From NCBI GenBank assembly GCA_050247255.1, contig JBFWUM010000002.1:134506-198505 (forward strand): 64,000 bases of DNA, written 5' to 3'. Below, in pieces: positions 26,474 through 34,730 of the stretch; within the stretch, counting starts at the first letter, position 1, and every line of letters starts with the position of its first letter. This DNA is from JBFWUM01 sp050247255 (lineage in GTDB: Bacteria; Acidobacteriota; Vicinamibacteria; Vicinamibacterales; UBA2999). The position numbers and the translations under genes are program-made. The notes under the pieces were generated by a model. The model was given only the letters and a program-made list of their open reading frames with translations. It was not told where the DNA came from and ran no database searches.

Positions 26474-26985
26474 CTGGGGACGGGGCGCTGCGCCTCGTGC
26501 CGCTCGAGCCGGCGCACCTGGCGCTCACGCGGCAGTGGGCCAACGATCCCGGGATCGCCCGCCTCATGGACCGCGCGCGCCAGGTCTCGGAGGCGGAGCA
26601 CGCCGCCTGGTTCGCGTCGCTCGCCGGCCGGGAGGACTGCCGCTATTTTGCGATCGAGCGACACGGGCGTCATGTCGGCAACGTCTGGCTGTGGAGCATC
26701 GACCCGCGTCACCGGAAGGCAGAACTCCGGATTGTCATCGGCGACCCGGCGGCCCGCGGCCAGGACAGCGGCGCCACGGCGATCGACCTGCTCAGCCGTC
26801 ATGCGTTCGAGCAGCTCGGCCTGCACCGCGTGTACGCCTACGTCCTGAGCATCAACCCCGCCGGGCGGCGGGCGTTCGAGAAGGCCGGCTTCACGCTGGA
26901 AGGCACGCTGCGCGACGATCGCCGGGCCTCGGATCGCTTCGTCGACTGCTGGCTGCTCGCGCGAATCCGTCCAGATGTTCCCTGA
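26470..26985 (+). CDS. GNAT-family N-acetyltransferase
   Basis: GTG 26470 overlaps the radical SAM stop; 171 residues. The fold is RimJ/RimL/PseH-like: LRLVPLEPAHLALTRQWANDP at the start, VGNVWLWSIDPRHRKAELRIVIGDPAARGQDSG in the central acetyl-CoA-binding region split over the beta bulge, and HRVYAYVLSINPAGRRAFEKAGF near the end. PseH-type enzymes acetylate amino sugars in pseudaminic and related pathways, which suits the context. Ribosomal-protein or amino-acid acetylation is possible but less likely here. The next gene begins 11 bases before its stop. Confidence 0.85.
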   Translation: MTGDGALRLVPLEPAHLALTRQWANDPGIARLMDRARQVSEAEHAAWFASLAGREDCRYFAIERHGRHVGNVWLWSIDPRHRKAELRIVIGDPAARGQDSGATAIDLLSRHAFEQLGLHRVYAYVLSINPAGRRAFEKAGFTLEGTLRDDRRASDRFVDCWLLARIRPDVP

Positions 26986-28423
26986 ACTGAGCGACAGCAC
27001 GCTCACCTTCGTGCGCGCCGGCTACGGCGTGCTGATGGTGCTCACGCTGCTGCAGGCGTTGCCGGAAGCGCGCCGCTTCTTCGTGAGCGAGCGGTGGGGT
27101 GGCTACGCCAAGTCCGGCGCGGCCGTCGACGCGATCCAGAACCCCTGGGTGATGCCGCTGATGCTCGCCGCCTGGATGGCGGCGGCTGCGGCGCTGGCCC
27201 TGGACCTTGCGCCGGTCTGGTCGGCGCTCGTCAACCTCGCGATCTGCCGCTACTTCTTCATCCACATGCGCTGGCGCGGGGTGCTGCGCGGCATGGGCGC
27301 TCCCGGGTTCATCGCCTACTGGCTTGGACTCGCCATCTTCCTGCTGGAATACACCGGACGCTTCGCCCCGGCGCTGCGGCCGCTGTCGCTGCTGGTGATC
27401 CAGGCGGACCTCGCGTTCATCATGCTCTCGGCGGGCATCTACAAGGCGACGGCGGGATATCCGCGCAACCAGGGCATGGAGCTCGGGCTGGCCAACCCGA
27501 TGTGGGGCTACTGGTGGCGCCGCTACAGCCGCGTGCGTCCCGGACATCCCGTGTTCTGGACGCTGAACCAGCTGGCCTGGAGCACCGAAGTGGCCGGCGG
27601 GCTGCTGATGCTGCTGCCCTGGACCCGCGAAGCCGGCGGCCTCGTCATCAGCCTGAGCTTCATCTTCATCCTCACGCAGATTCGTCTTGGGTTCCTGTGC
27701 GAGATGGTCGTGCTCGCCGGGCTGCTCTACCTGACGCCCGGCAGCCCGGTCGATTCGTGGATCGCCTCGGTGACGGGCCCCGTCGCGGTGGCGACCGCCA
27801 CGTCGAGCCCGTCCGTGGCCGTCGTCAACGCCGTCCTCGCCCTCGCCTTGTGGGCCTACCTGCTGCTGCTGCCGCTCGCCCACGCGGGGCTCTTCTACAA
27901 CTTCTACGCGCGCCGGGCGCTCCCCGGCCCGCTGCAGGCGCCGCTCGAGCGGTACACGAACCTGTTCGGGATCATCATCTGGCGCGTGTTCTCGGTGGAC
28001 CTGGTGAATTTCTTCATCCGGATCCATGTCGAGCCGCGCGACGGCGGTGCGCGGGTGGCGGCGTCCCGGCTCGGCTCATGGCCGCGCTTCAACCACGTCG
28101 GCGAGATGATCTGCCTGACGTCGCTGTTCACGACGATGAAGTACTACCCAGGCAACGACGCGTTGTTCCGCGAGCGCCTGTTGCGTTACGCGCGGACGAT
28201 TCCACATCCTGCCGGCGCCGTCCTCGTCTTCGAGTACTGCCGCGTGTTGAAGCTGCCGACCCGCTTCGAGTGGGCGGCGGCGGCCGAGTACCGGGTTGAC
28301 GTCGTGGCGGGGACGGTGGGCGAGCATCTTCACGACCCGGACTTCTCGGCACGGGCGCCCCACGCCGTGTCGCCGGTGCACGAGGGAGGCGTGCCCGGCA
28401 GCTACGCGCCGGCGCGCCGCTAG
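26975..28423 (+). CDS. Multi-pass membrane protein, HTTM-like
   Basis: 482 residues from ATG 26975. About nine hydrophobic segments are present. The stretch IQADLAFIMLSAGIYKATAGYPRNQGMELG in mid-protein resembles the HTTM (vitamin-K-carboxylase-like) motif of a helix, lysine and short W/G-rich loop. The C-terminal 130 residues are soluble and carry basic and aromatic residues (GGAGVPGS tail region), possibly a cytoplasmic or periplasmic domain. HTTM proteins are of largely unknown activity. Coupling to radical SAM and GNAT genes suggests one functional unit acting on a lipid-linked or membrane substrate, which is inference. Confidence 0.6.
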   Translation: MFPELSDSTLTFVRAGYGVLMVLTLLQALPEARRFFVSERWGGYAKSGAAVDAIQNPWVMPLMLAAWMAAAAALALDLAPVWSALVNLAICRYFFIHMRWRGVLRGMGAPGFIAYWLGLAIFLLEYTGRFAPALRPLSLLVIQADLAFIMLSAGIYKATAGYPRNQGMELGLANPMWGYWWRRYSRVRPGHPVFWTLNQLAWSTEVAGGLLMLLPWTREAGGLVISLSFIFILTQIRLGFLCEMVVLAGLLYLTPGSPVDSWIASVTGPVAVATATSSPSVAVVNAVLALALWAYLLLLPLAHAGLFYNFYARRALPGPLQAPLERYTNLFGIIIWRVFSVDLVNFFIRIHVEPRDGGARVAASRLGSWPRFNHVGEMICLTSLFTTMKYYPGNDALFRERLLRYARTIPHPAGAVLVFEYCRVLKLPTRFEWAAAAEYRVDVVAGTVGEHLHDPDFSARAPHAVSPVHEGGVPGSYAPARR

Positions 28424-28435
28424 GGCCTTGTCATC

Positions 28436-30229
28436 ATGTGCGGCATAGCGGGGGTGTTTGGGCACAGCGACCGCGACACGGTCGCGGCCATGCTCGCGGC
28501 CCTTCGCCACCGCGGTCCCGACGACGAGTTCATCGTCGCCGGTGACCGGTTCACGCTCGGCGCCCGGCGGCTCAGCATCCTCGACGTCGCCGGGGGGCGG
28601 CAGCCGTTGACCAGCGAGGATGGCCGCGTGGTCGCGGCGCAGAACGGCGAGCTTTACAACTTCCCCGAGCTGCGCCCCGCGCTCCTCGCGGCCGGCCACG
28701 CACTGCATACCCGGACCGACACCGAGCTGCTCCCGCACCTGTGGGAGGAGCACGGTGAAGATCTGCCGCGGCACCTCGACGGCATGTTCGCCCTGGCGAT
28801 CTGGGACGACCGGCGCCAGGTCGGGTTTCTGGCCCGCGATCGGATGGGGAAGAAGCCGCTGTACTACTGGTCGCACCGGGGCGCCCTGTACTTCGCCTCG
28901 GAGCTGAAGGCCATCCTGGCTGTTCCCGGCTTCGAGCGGCGGCTGAACGACGAGGCCTTGCACCACTATCTCGCCTATAAGCACGTGCCGCATCCGATGA
29001 GCATCTTCAAGGGTGTGCAGGCGCTTGCCCCGGCGCATCGGCTGCTGTTCACCCCCGGACGCGATCCGGACGTCTCGCGCTACTGGTCGCTGTCGTTCGC
29101 GCCGCGCGATGCGGCCGTGCCCGACGAGCGTGAAGCGGCCGAGGAGCTGCTGGTGCGGCTGCGATCGGCGGTCCGCCGGCGCCTGCTGTCCGACGTGCCG
29201 GTGGGATTCTTTCTCAGCGGCGGCCTCGACTCCTCGCTGACCACCGTGCTGGCCGCCGAGGCCGCAGCGTCGCGGGTGCAGACGTTCACCCTGACCTACG
29301 CCGGCCAGGCATCGACCGCCGGCAAGGAGGAGGACCGCCGCTGGGCGCGCTATGTCGCCCAGCGGTGGGGGACCGAGCACTACGAGGAGACGATCGAGGT
29401 CACCAGCTATCCCGACAGCCTGCGGCACGTGCTGCGCGCGTTCGACGAACCGTTTGCCGGCGTCGTCTCCACGTATTTCCTCGCGCAGCGCATGGCGCAG
29501 CACGTCAAGGTCGCCGTCGCCGGCGACGGCGCCGACGAGCTGTTCGGCAGTTATCTCTCGCATCGACTGGCCGCCGGTGCGCAGGCGACGCCTGACGTGT
29601 CGGGCCAGCCCGACTGGGAGTGGCGGGCGAAGCTGCTGGTCTTCAGCGAGGCCGAGCGGATGGCCCTCTACGCGCCGGCGTTCCGGGCCGAGATGTCCCG
29701 GTATTCGACCGCCGAGCACCTGCGGCAGGCCTTCTGCGGACTGACTGCCGCCGACCCGCTCAATCGCATGCTCGAGGCGGAGTGGCGCGGCATCTTCCCC
29801 GATCAGGTCCTCACCTTTGTCGATCGGCTGTCGATGGCCCACTCGCTGGAGGTGCGCAGCGCCTTCCTCGACACGGCGGTCGTCGAGTTCGTGGCCTCGC
29901 TTCCGGGCTCGCTGAAAATCGCCGGCGGGGTGACCAAGTACCTGTTGAAGCGCGCGGCCGAACGCTACTTCCCGGCCGCGATGATCCACCGGCCGAAGGA
30001 GGGGTTCCTCATGCCGGTGACCCAGTGGGTGCAGGGGCCGCTCGAGGCATGGGTGCGCGAGACGCTGGCGCCCCGCCGCCTCGCCATGCACGGCCTGTTC
30101 GATCCGGCAGGTGTCCAGGCGCTGGTCACCCGCATCTACGAGCCGGACGCGGACTATCGCGACGTCAACAAGGTGCTCGCGCTGCTGGCCTTCCAGGAGT
30201 GGTACGAGCTGTACCGTCCGGCGCGATGA
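28436..30229 (+). CDS. asnB: Asparagine synthase-type glutamine amidotransferase (second of two)
   Basis: 597 residues from ATG 28436. Cys2 (MCGIAG), LRHRGPDDEF and QNGELYNF mark the glutaminase domain; the PPi loop SGGLDSS starts at residue 261, and GDGADELFGSY lies in the synthetase domain. All catalytic segments are intact. It differs clearly from the copy at 9280-11169 (shorter, different loops), so it is not a recent duplicate. In this setting amidation of a uronic acid or a sugar-linked amino acid is more likely than bulk asparagine synthesis. The stop overlaps the next start (ATGA). Confidence 0.92.
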   Translation: MCGIAGVFGHSDRDTVAAMLAALRHRGPDDEFIVAGDRFTLGARRLSILDVAGGRQPLTSEDGRVVAAQNGELYNFPELRPALLAAGHALHTRTDTELLPHLWEEHGEDLPRHLDGMFALAIWDDRRQVGFLARDRMGKKPLYYWSHRGALYFASELKAILAVPGFERRLNDEALHHYLAYKHVPHPMSIFKGVQALAPAHRLLFTPGRDPDVSRYWSLSFAPRDAAVPDEREAAEELLVRLRSAVRRRLLSDVPVGFFLSGGLDSSLTTVLAAEAAASRVQTFTLTYAGQASTAGKEEDRRWARYVAQRWGTEHYEETIEVTSYPDSLRHVLRAFDEPFAGVVSTYFLAQRMAQHVKVAVAGDGADELFGSYLSHRLAAGAQATPDVSGQPDWEWRAKLLVFSEAERMALYAPAFRAEMSRYSTAEHLRQAFCGLTAADPLNRMLEAEWRGIFPDQVLTFVDRLSMAHSLEVRSAFLDTAVVEFVASLPGSLKIAGGVTKYLLKRAAERYFPAAMIHRPKEGFLMPVTQWVQGPLEAWVRETLAPRRLAMHGLFDPAGVQALVTRIYEPDADYRDVNKVLALLAFQEWYELYRPAR

Positions 30230-31017
30230 ACCCGGGCCGCGCGTCTTTCGGGCTGTCGATGCTGGGCTGGGCGCTCAACGAGGAAGAGAGCGTCAGCGAC
30301 TATATCGAGCGCGCGGGCGCGCTGCTGGCGTCGGTCACCGACGACTACGAGCTCATCCTGATTGACGACGGCAGCACGGATCGTACGTGGGAGATTGTCG
30401 AGCAGCATCGGCCGGCGCGGCCATGGCTCCGGCCGTTCCGCAATGACCGGAACCGCGGGTCTGGCTACAACACCAAGCGTGCGCTCGGCCTGGCGACCAA
30501 GGACTATGTTTTCTGGCAGACGGTGGACTGGTCCTACGACATCTCGGCGTTGATGGCCTCGTTGCCGCTGCTCGACAGGTACGACGTGCTGCAGGGGGTC
30601 AGGGGAGACGCGCTGACGTTGCGCAGGGTCTTCAGGCATCGCTCCGACAGCGCGTACAAGGGGCTGGTGTCGTGGGTCAACTATCGCCTGATCCGCGTCC
30701 TCTTCGGCCTGCCGATCAGCGACTATCAGAATGTCACCGTCTATCCCAGAGCGTTGATTCAGGGCGTCACGCTCGAGAGCGAAAGCTCGTTCACCAACGC
30801 CGAGTGCCTGTTGAAGACCTGGTGGCAGGGCGCGACCTTCAAGGAGGTTCATGTGCCCTTCGTGAAGCGGCAGCGTGGCGTGGGAACCGGGACGCGCCCT
30901 GGCGCCATTGCCACCGCCATCCGTGACATCCTGGGCTGGTGGACGCGGTGGGTGGTCCTCGGCAGGCGCTCTCATCGCGGCCGCGGCCGCGTGGTCACCG
31001 TGCACGATGCGACATAG
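30226..31017 (+). CDS. Glycosyltransferase family 2 protein
   Basis: ATG 30226 overlaps the amidotransferase stop; upstream open frame is a shadow. The 263-residue protein has LSMLGWALNEEESV, YELILIDDGSTDRTWE, RNRGSGYNTKRALGLA and QTVDWSYD, i.e. GT-A strand 1, the DDGSTD nucleotide site and the DXD equivalent replaced by VDWS. The segment PISDYQNVTVYPR is like the polyprenol-phosphate glycosyltransferase branch (DPMS/ArnC), but no C-terminal membrane helix pair is present. It probably makes a lipid-phosphate sugar or adds a side sugar; the neighbouring membrane protein would suit flipping of such a lipid. Confidence 0.85.
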   Translation: MNPGRASFGLSMLGWALNEEESVSDYIERAGALLASVTDDYELILIDDGSTDRTWEIVEQHRPARPWLRPFRNDRNRGSGYNTKRALGLATKDYVFWQTVDWSYDISALMASLPLLDRYDVLQGVRGDALTLRRVFRHRSDSAYKGLVSWVNYRLIRVLFGLPISDYQNVTVYPRALIQGVTLESESSFTNAECLLKTWWQGATFKEVHVPFVKRQRGVGTGTRPGAIATAIRDILGWWTRWVVLGRRSHRGRGRVVTVHDAT

Positions 31018-31966
31018 GCTGCTGCTCGCCGCGCAGGGGCTGGGCACGATCCTCCTGCTGGCCCTGCTGTTCCGCGATTTCGAGTGGGCGGCATTCCGCG
31101 CGCTGTTTGCGCAGCTGCCGCTCTCGTTCTACCTGCTGTCCCTCGCCGCCGTGATGGCCGGCCAGCTGCTCTATGCGTGGCGCTGGCGCGCGCTGCTCGT
31201 CGCTGCCGGCGTCCGGGTGCCGTTCCACCGCGTGCTGACACAGCACTTCATCGGCGTCTTCCTGAACAACTTCCTGCCGTCGACTGTCGGCGGTGACGCC
31301 GCGAAGGTGTACTACCTTGGCCGCGGCCACGGCTACGGGCCGGTCACCGCCTCGGTGGTGCTCGACCGCGTGCTCGGCCTCGGGCTCCTGGCGGTGCTGG
31401 CCACCGCGACCCTCTGGATGCAGCCGCCGGCCGATCCGGCGTATCGCACCGCGCGCGTGGTCATCACGGCCCTTGCGCTCGCATGTGCGGCCGCGATCGC
31501 CATCGCGGCCGGCGGGCACGCCTACCTGCCGCTGCGGCTTGCGAGTGGGAGGCCGCGCCTGGCGGCGCTGGCGGCGACGCTCGGGCGGGCCCGTGGCATC
31601 GCGGAGCGGGCGGTGCGGTCGCCTGCTGTCTGGCTGCAGGCCGCGACAGCGGTGGTTGTCTATTTCCTGCTGATCGCCCTCGTCTATCGTGTGTTCATCC
31701 AGATGCAGGCCGGCCCCCGCCTCCCGTTCGCGGGCGTGCTGATGGCCGTCACGACGACGTCAGTGCTGAGCAGTGTCCCCATCACGATCAACGGCCTCGG
31801 GCTGCGCGAGCAGCTGCACGTCCTCCTGCTGGCGCCGCTCGGCGTGTCGCGCGAGGCCGCCGTTGCCATCTCGTTGCTGATGTTCGGTCATCTCCTGCTC
31901 GGCAGCCTCGCCGGCGGCGTCCTCTGGCTGCAGGTGTCGCGCCGCAGCGGAGTTGCCGCCGGCTGA
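31007..31966 (+). CDS. UPF0104/lysylphosphatidylglycerol-synthase-TM-like membrane protein
   Basis: ATG 31007 (MRHRLLLAAQGLG) overlaps the GT2 gene by 11 bases; 319 residues. Hallmarks of the AglD/LPG-synthase membrane domain are GQLLYAWRWRALL, HFIGVFLNNFLPSTVGGDAAKVYYLGR (residues about 82-106, the conserved F-NN-LPSxxGGD core) and a late TTTSVLSSVPITINGLGLREQL block. Such proteins sit beside GT2 enzymes and are proposed to be lipid-sugar flippases or retaining transferase partners. Here pairing with the GT2 gene gives the same picture. No enzymatic residues can be assigned with confidence. Confidence 0.85.
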   Translation: MRHRLLLAAQGLGTILLLALLFRDFEWAAFRALFAQLPLSFYLLSLAAVMAGQLLYAWRWRALLVAAGVRVPFHRVLTQHFIGVFLNNFLPSTVGGDAAKVYYLGRGHGYGPVTASVVLDRVLGLGLLAVLATATLWMQPPADPAYRTARVVITALALACAAAIAIAAGGHAYLPLRLASGRPRLAALAATLGRARGIAERAVRSPAVWLQAATAVVVYFLLIALVYRVFIQMQAGPRLPFAGVLMAVTTTSVLSSVPITINGLGLREQLHVLLLAPLGVSREAAVAISLLMFGHLLLGSLAGGVLWLQVSRRSGVAAG

Positions 31967-31981
31967 TTCGGACGCTACGAT
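31953..31981 (+). promoter_or_regulatory. Candidate sigma-70 promoter before the WbqC-like gene
   Basis: TTGCCG (31953-31958), a 17-base spacer and TACGAT (31976-31981) make a fair sigma-70 match located at the end of the preceding gene. The start GTG 31993 lies 12 bases after the -10 box, so the messenger would have almost no leader. Confidence 0.4.
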
Positions 31982-31992
31982 TTCGAGGCTCC

Positions 31993-32727
31993 GTGGTTCC
32001 CCTTGATCGGACGGTCGTCATCCTGCAGCCCGGCTATCTGCCGTGGCTCGGCTTCTTCGATCAAATGCGGCGCGCCGACGTCTTCGTCTATTACGACGAC
32101 GTCCAGTACGACACGCACGGCTGGCGGAACCGGAACCGGATCAAGACGCAGCACGGGCCGATGTGGCTGACCGTGCCCGTGCACCATCATGGCCTTCGCG
32201 CGCGGCGGATTCTCGACGTCGAGATCGACGGCCGCACGCCGTGGGCGCGGAAGCACCTGGCCGGCATCCGCCAGGCATACGCGAGGGCGCCCTTCCTCGC
32301 CGAGTTCTACCCGCGCCTGGAGGCGGTCCTCGTCCGCCCGTGGCAGCGGCTTGCGGAGCTCAACCTGGCCGTGGCGGCGCTGATCGCCGAGGCGCTCGGG
32401 GTGGCGCCGCTCATCGCCCGATCGTCGACGCTCGACATCGGCGGCGAGCGCAGCGAGCGGCTGGTGGCTATCTGCCGGCACTTCGGCGCGACCAGGTACG
32501 TGAGCGGGAGCTCCGCGCGGAGCTACCTGGATGTGGGGCGGTTCGACGCCGCGGGCATTGCGGTGGAGTGGCAGGACTACGCCCACCCCACATATCCCCA
32601 GCAGCACGGGGCCTTCGCGCCGTACCTGTCGGCGCTCGACCTGCTGCTGAACTGCGGTCCGGCGAGCCGGGACATCCTGGCGGGCGGCCGGGGCGCGGCA
32701 ACGATCAACGTGGAGCACCCTCAGTGA
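31993..32727 (+). CDS. WbqC-like family protein
   Basis: GTG 31993 gives 244 residues starting just before VVILQPGYLPWLGFFDQM, the N-terminal signature of the WbqC family, followed by ADVFVYYDDVQY and NRNRIKT. A central LTVPVHHHG segment and the closing HPTYPQQHGAFAPYLSALDLLLNCGP are also family features. WbqC proteins are frequent in O-antigen and glycopeptidolipid loci beside dTDP/UDP-amino sugar genes. Their reaction is not settled; aminoacyl or acyl transfer to amino sugars has been suggested in related pathways. The gene is coupled (GTGA) to the dehydratase gene. Confidence 0.85.
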   Translation: MVPLDRTVVILQPGYLPWLGFFDQMRRADVFVYYDDVQYDTHGWRNRNRIKTQHGPMWLTVPVHHHGLRARRILDVEIDGRTPWARKHLAGIRQAYARAPFLAEFYPRLEAVLVRPWQRLAELNLAVAALIAEALGVAPLIARSSTLDIGGERSERLVAICRHFGATRYVSGSSARSYLDVGRFDAAGIAVEWQDYAHPTYPQQHGAFAPYLSALDLLLNCGPASRDILAGGRGAATINVEHPQ

Positions 32728-33761
32728 CGACGGTTCTCGTAACGGGCGGCGCCGGCTTCATCGGCAGCAACTTCGTCCACCATCTCTATCGCACCTACCC
32801 GGACTACCGCATCCTGGTGCTCGATCTGCTGACCTACGCCGGCAGCCTCGACAACCTGCCGGTGGAATCACCACGGGCGATGAACAGCGGGCGGCTGCAG
32901 TTCTGGTACGGCGACGTCCGTAACGCCGCGCTCGTCGACAGCCTGATGGCGCAGTCCGACATGGTCGTGCATTTCGCCGCCGAAACGCACGTCACCCGCT
33001 CGATCTACGACAACTACCACTTCTTCGAGACCGACGTGCTCGGCACCCAGGTGATCGCCAACTCCGTGCTCTCGCACATGAAGCGGATCAACCGCTTCAT
33101 CCACATTTCGACGTCGGAGGTGTACGGAACGGCGGAGACGGCGCTGATGAGCGAGGAGCATCCGCTCAAGCCGTTGAGCCCCTACGCCAGCGCCAAGGCG
33201 GGCGCCGACCGGCTGGTCTACTCCTATTGGGCCACCTACAACCTGCCGGCGGTGATCGTGCGCCCGTTCAACAACTACGGGCCGCGCCAGCACCTGGAGA
33301 AGGCCATTCCGCGCTTCATCACCAGCTGCCTGCTCGACGAGCCGCTGCGGGTGCATGGCGATGGATCGGCGGCGCGCGACTGGCTCCACGTCGACGACAC
33401 CTGCCGCGCGCTCGACTGCATCCTGCACTGCGACGGCGGCCTCGTGGTCGGCGAGGTGATCAACCTCGGATACGGCGAGAGCACCACGCTTGGCGAGATG
33501 GCGCCGCTCATCGTCCGCAAGATGCTGAAGCCCGAGAGCCTGATCACCTATGTCGGCGACCGTCCAGGCCAGGTCTTTCGCCACACCGCGGACCGGCGCA
33601 AGGCGGAGCGGCTGCTCGGCTGGACTCCGCGCGTCCCGCTCGACGAGGGGCTCGATCGGACCATCGAGTGGTACCGGACGCACCGGAGCTGGTGGGAGAA
33701 GCAGCTCTGGATGCGCGAGATCCCGATTGTCACGAAGGCCGGCAAGCAGGAGCTGCACTGA
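32724..33761 (+). CDS. NDP-sugar 4,6-dehydratase (RmlB/LegB-like)
   Basis: 345 residues from GTG 32724, overlapping the WbqC-like stop. TGGAGFIGSN is the NAD-binding loop, and Y154-x3-K158 (SPYASAKAG) the catalytic pair. The active-site signature reads STSEVYG, whereas RmlB proper has STDEVYG; the Ser-Glu form with GT following is what I associate with LegB-type GDP/UDP-HexNAc 4,6-dehydratases. RPFNNYGPRQ and RDWLHVDDTCRA are standard for the superfamily. It makes a 4-keto-6-deoxy sugar, the input needed by the aminotransferases at 13642 or 24176. dTDP-glucose remains a possible substrate. Confidence 0.88.
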   Translation: MTTVLVTGGAGFIGSNFVHHLYRTYPDYRILVLDLLTYAGSLDNLPVESPRAMNSGRLQFWYGDVRNAALVDSLMAQSDMVVHFAAETHVTRSIYDNYHFFETDVLGTQVIANSVLSHMKRINRFIHISTSEVYGTAETALMSEEHPLKPLSPYASAKAGADRLVYSYWATYNLPAVIVRPFNNYGPRQHLEKAIPRFITSCLLDEPLRVHGDGSAARDWLHVDDTCRALDCILHCDGGLVVGEVINLGYGESTTLGEMAPLIVRKMLKPESLITYVGDRPGQVFRHTADRRKAERLLGWTPRVPLDEGLDRTIEWYRTHRSWWEKQLWMREIPIVTKAGKQELH

Positions 33762-33765
33762 CGCG

Positions 33766-34662
33766 TCAGCGGACGCGCGTCAGGACGGCCTGGCCGGTGA
33801 GCAGGTGCATGGCCCAGAAGCGGTCGCGGTGCGCCGCCACGAACTCATCGACGGCGACCTTGGCGCCATGGCAGGTCACGAAGCCGTAGTCGTCGACCAC
33901 GATCGTGGCGCCGACGACGACGCGCGAGGCAAAGAATTCGAGGCAGAACTGCGTGATCGGGTGGACGTCGACGTCGATGTGCACGAGACCGAACCGCTGC
34001 TCGTCGCTGAACTGCGCGGCCGTGTCACGGATGTCGCCCTCGAGGACATGCAGGAAGTCGTAACGGGACAGGTACTTCTGCACTCTGGGCGCCAGCGAGC
34101 CCCCCTTGCTGCGGAATTGCTTGCCGACGCGGTGGCGGCCGTCGAGCGCCTCGTCGACCACGGTGTGCCCGGCGAAGGTGTCGCAGGCGTAGAACGGGTG
34201 CATCCGGCCGGCCAGCTGCATGGCCTCGGCCACCAGCCGGGCAGACCCCCCTTTGAAGACGCCGACTTCGGCCACGGCGGCCGCGTCTGCGGGCAGCGCC
34301 ATCACGCCTTGCCACAGCGTGTAGAGGCGATCGACGTTCAGGAACGTCCGGCCCTCCTCGAGCACGCGTCTCGCCAGCGGGCCGAACGGCCGCATCGCCA
34401 GCAGGTCGATCTTCTTCTCGGCGTTGGCCCAGTAATACTCGTAGCGCCGTGCCCTCGCCGCCCACTCGTCGCTGCCGGCGGCCGGATCCGCCTCGGCCAG
34501 GCCGGCGCGCGCCGCCAGCGCCGCCGCCTGCCGCTCGACCGTAGCGAGCCGCGTGCGCAGCTGCTCCAGCTCCTCGGCCTGGATGCGCAGCCGCTCCCGA
34601 TCGCGCGCATAGCGCCGGAAGCCGGGAATCCGAAGCCGGAGGTCGACATGACGTGCCTGCAT
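33766..34662 (-). CDS. TylF/MycF-like class I methyltransferase with N-terminal coiled coil
   Basis: The start is ATG at 34662 (MQARHVDLRLRIPGF); the longer open frame crosses the divergent gene's control region. Of 298 residues, about 20-55 form a coiled coil (RDRERLRIQAEELEQLRTRL). The enzyme domain has AEVGVFKGGSARLVAEA, ACDTFAGH, LVHIDVDVH and VVDDYGF, the TylF-type SAM and metal-binding acids. TylF relatives methylate sugar hydroxyls in macrolides and glycans. It ends 4 bases from the stop of the convergent dehydratase gene. A TACAAT box lies 10-15 bases upstream of the start on this strand. Confidence 0.85.
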   Translation of the reverse strand: MQARHVDLRLRIPGFRRYARDRERLRIQAEELEQLRTRLATVERQAAALAARAGLAEADPAAGSDEWAARARRYEYYWANAEKKIDLLAMRPFGPLARRVLEEGRTFLNVDRLYTLWQGVMALPADAAAVAEVGVFKGGSARLVAEAMQLAGRMHPFYACDTFAGHTVVDEALDGRHRVGKQFRSKGGSLAPRVQKYLSRYDFLHVLEGDIRDTAAQFSDEQRFGLVHIDVDVHPITQFCLEFFASRVVVGATIVVDDYGFVTCHGAKVAVDEFVAAHRDRFWAMHLLTGQAVLTRVR

Positions 34663-34711
34663 GAGTAGCGGGAATTGTACCGCGGCGAGCGCCGCGACTT
34701 CTGGCGCCGCC

Positions 34712-34720
34712 TGATACCAT
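34712..34720 (+). promoter_or_regulatory. Candidate extended -10 promoter element
   Basis: TGATACCAT combines a TGn extension with a TACCAT -10 hexamer in the divergent gap between the TylF-like gene and the membrane protein gene at 34731. No good -35 box is visible, which is usual for extended -10 promoters. Confidence 0.3.
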
Positions 34721-34730
34721 GCCTCGATCG

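Noticed and set aside
24107..30091. Long minus-strand frames at 24107-25909 and 28076-30091
   Set aside because: Both lie opposite intact enzymes (DegT aminotransferase, asparagine synthase) and show no motif or sensible composition.
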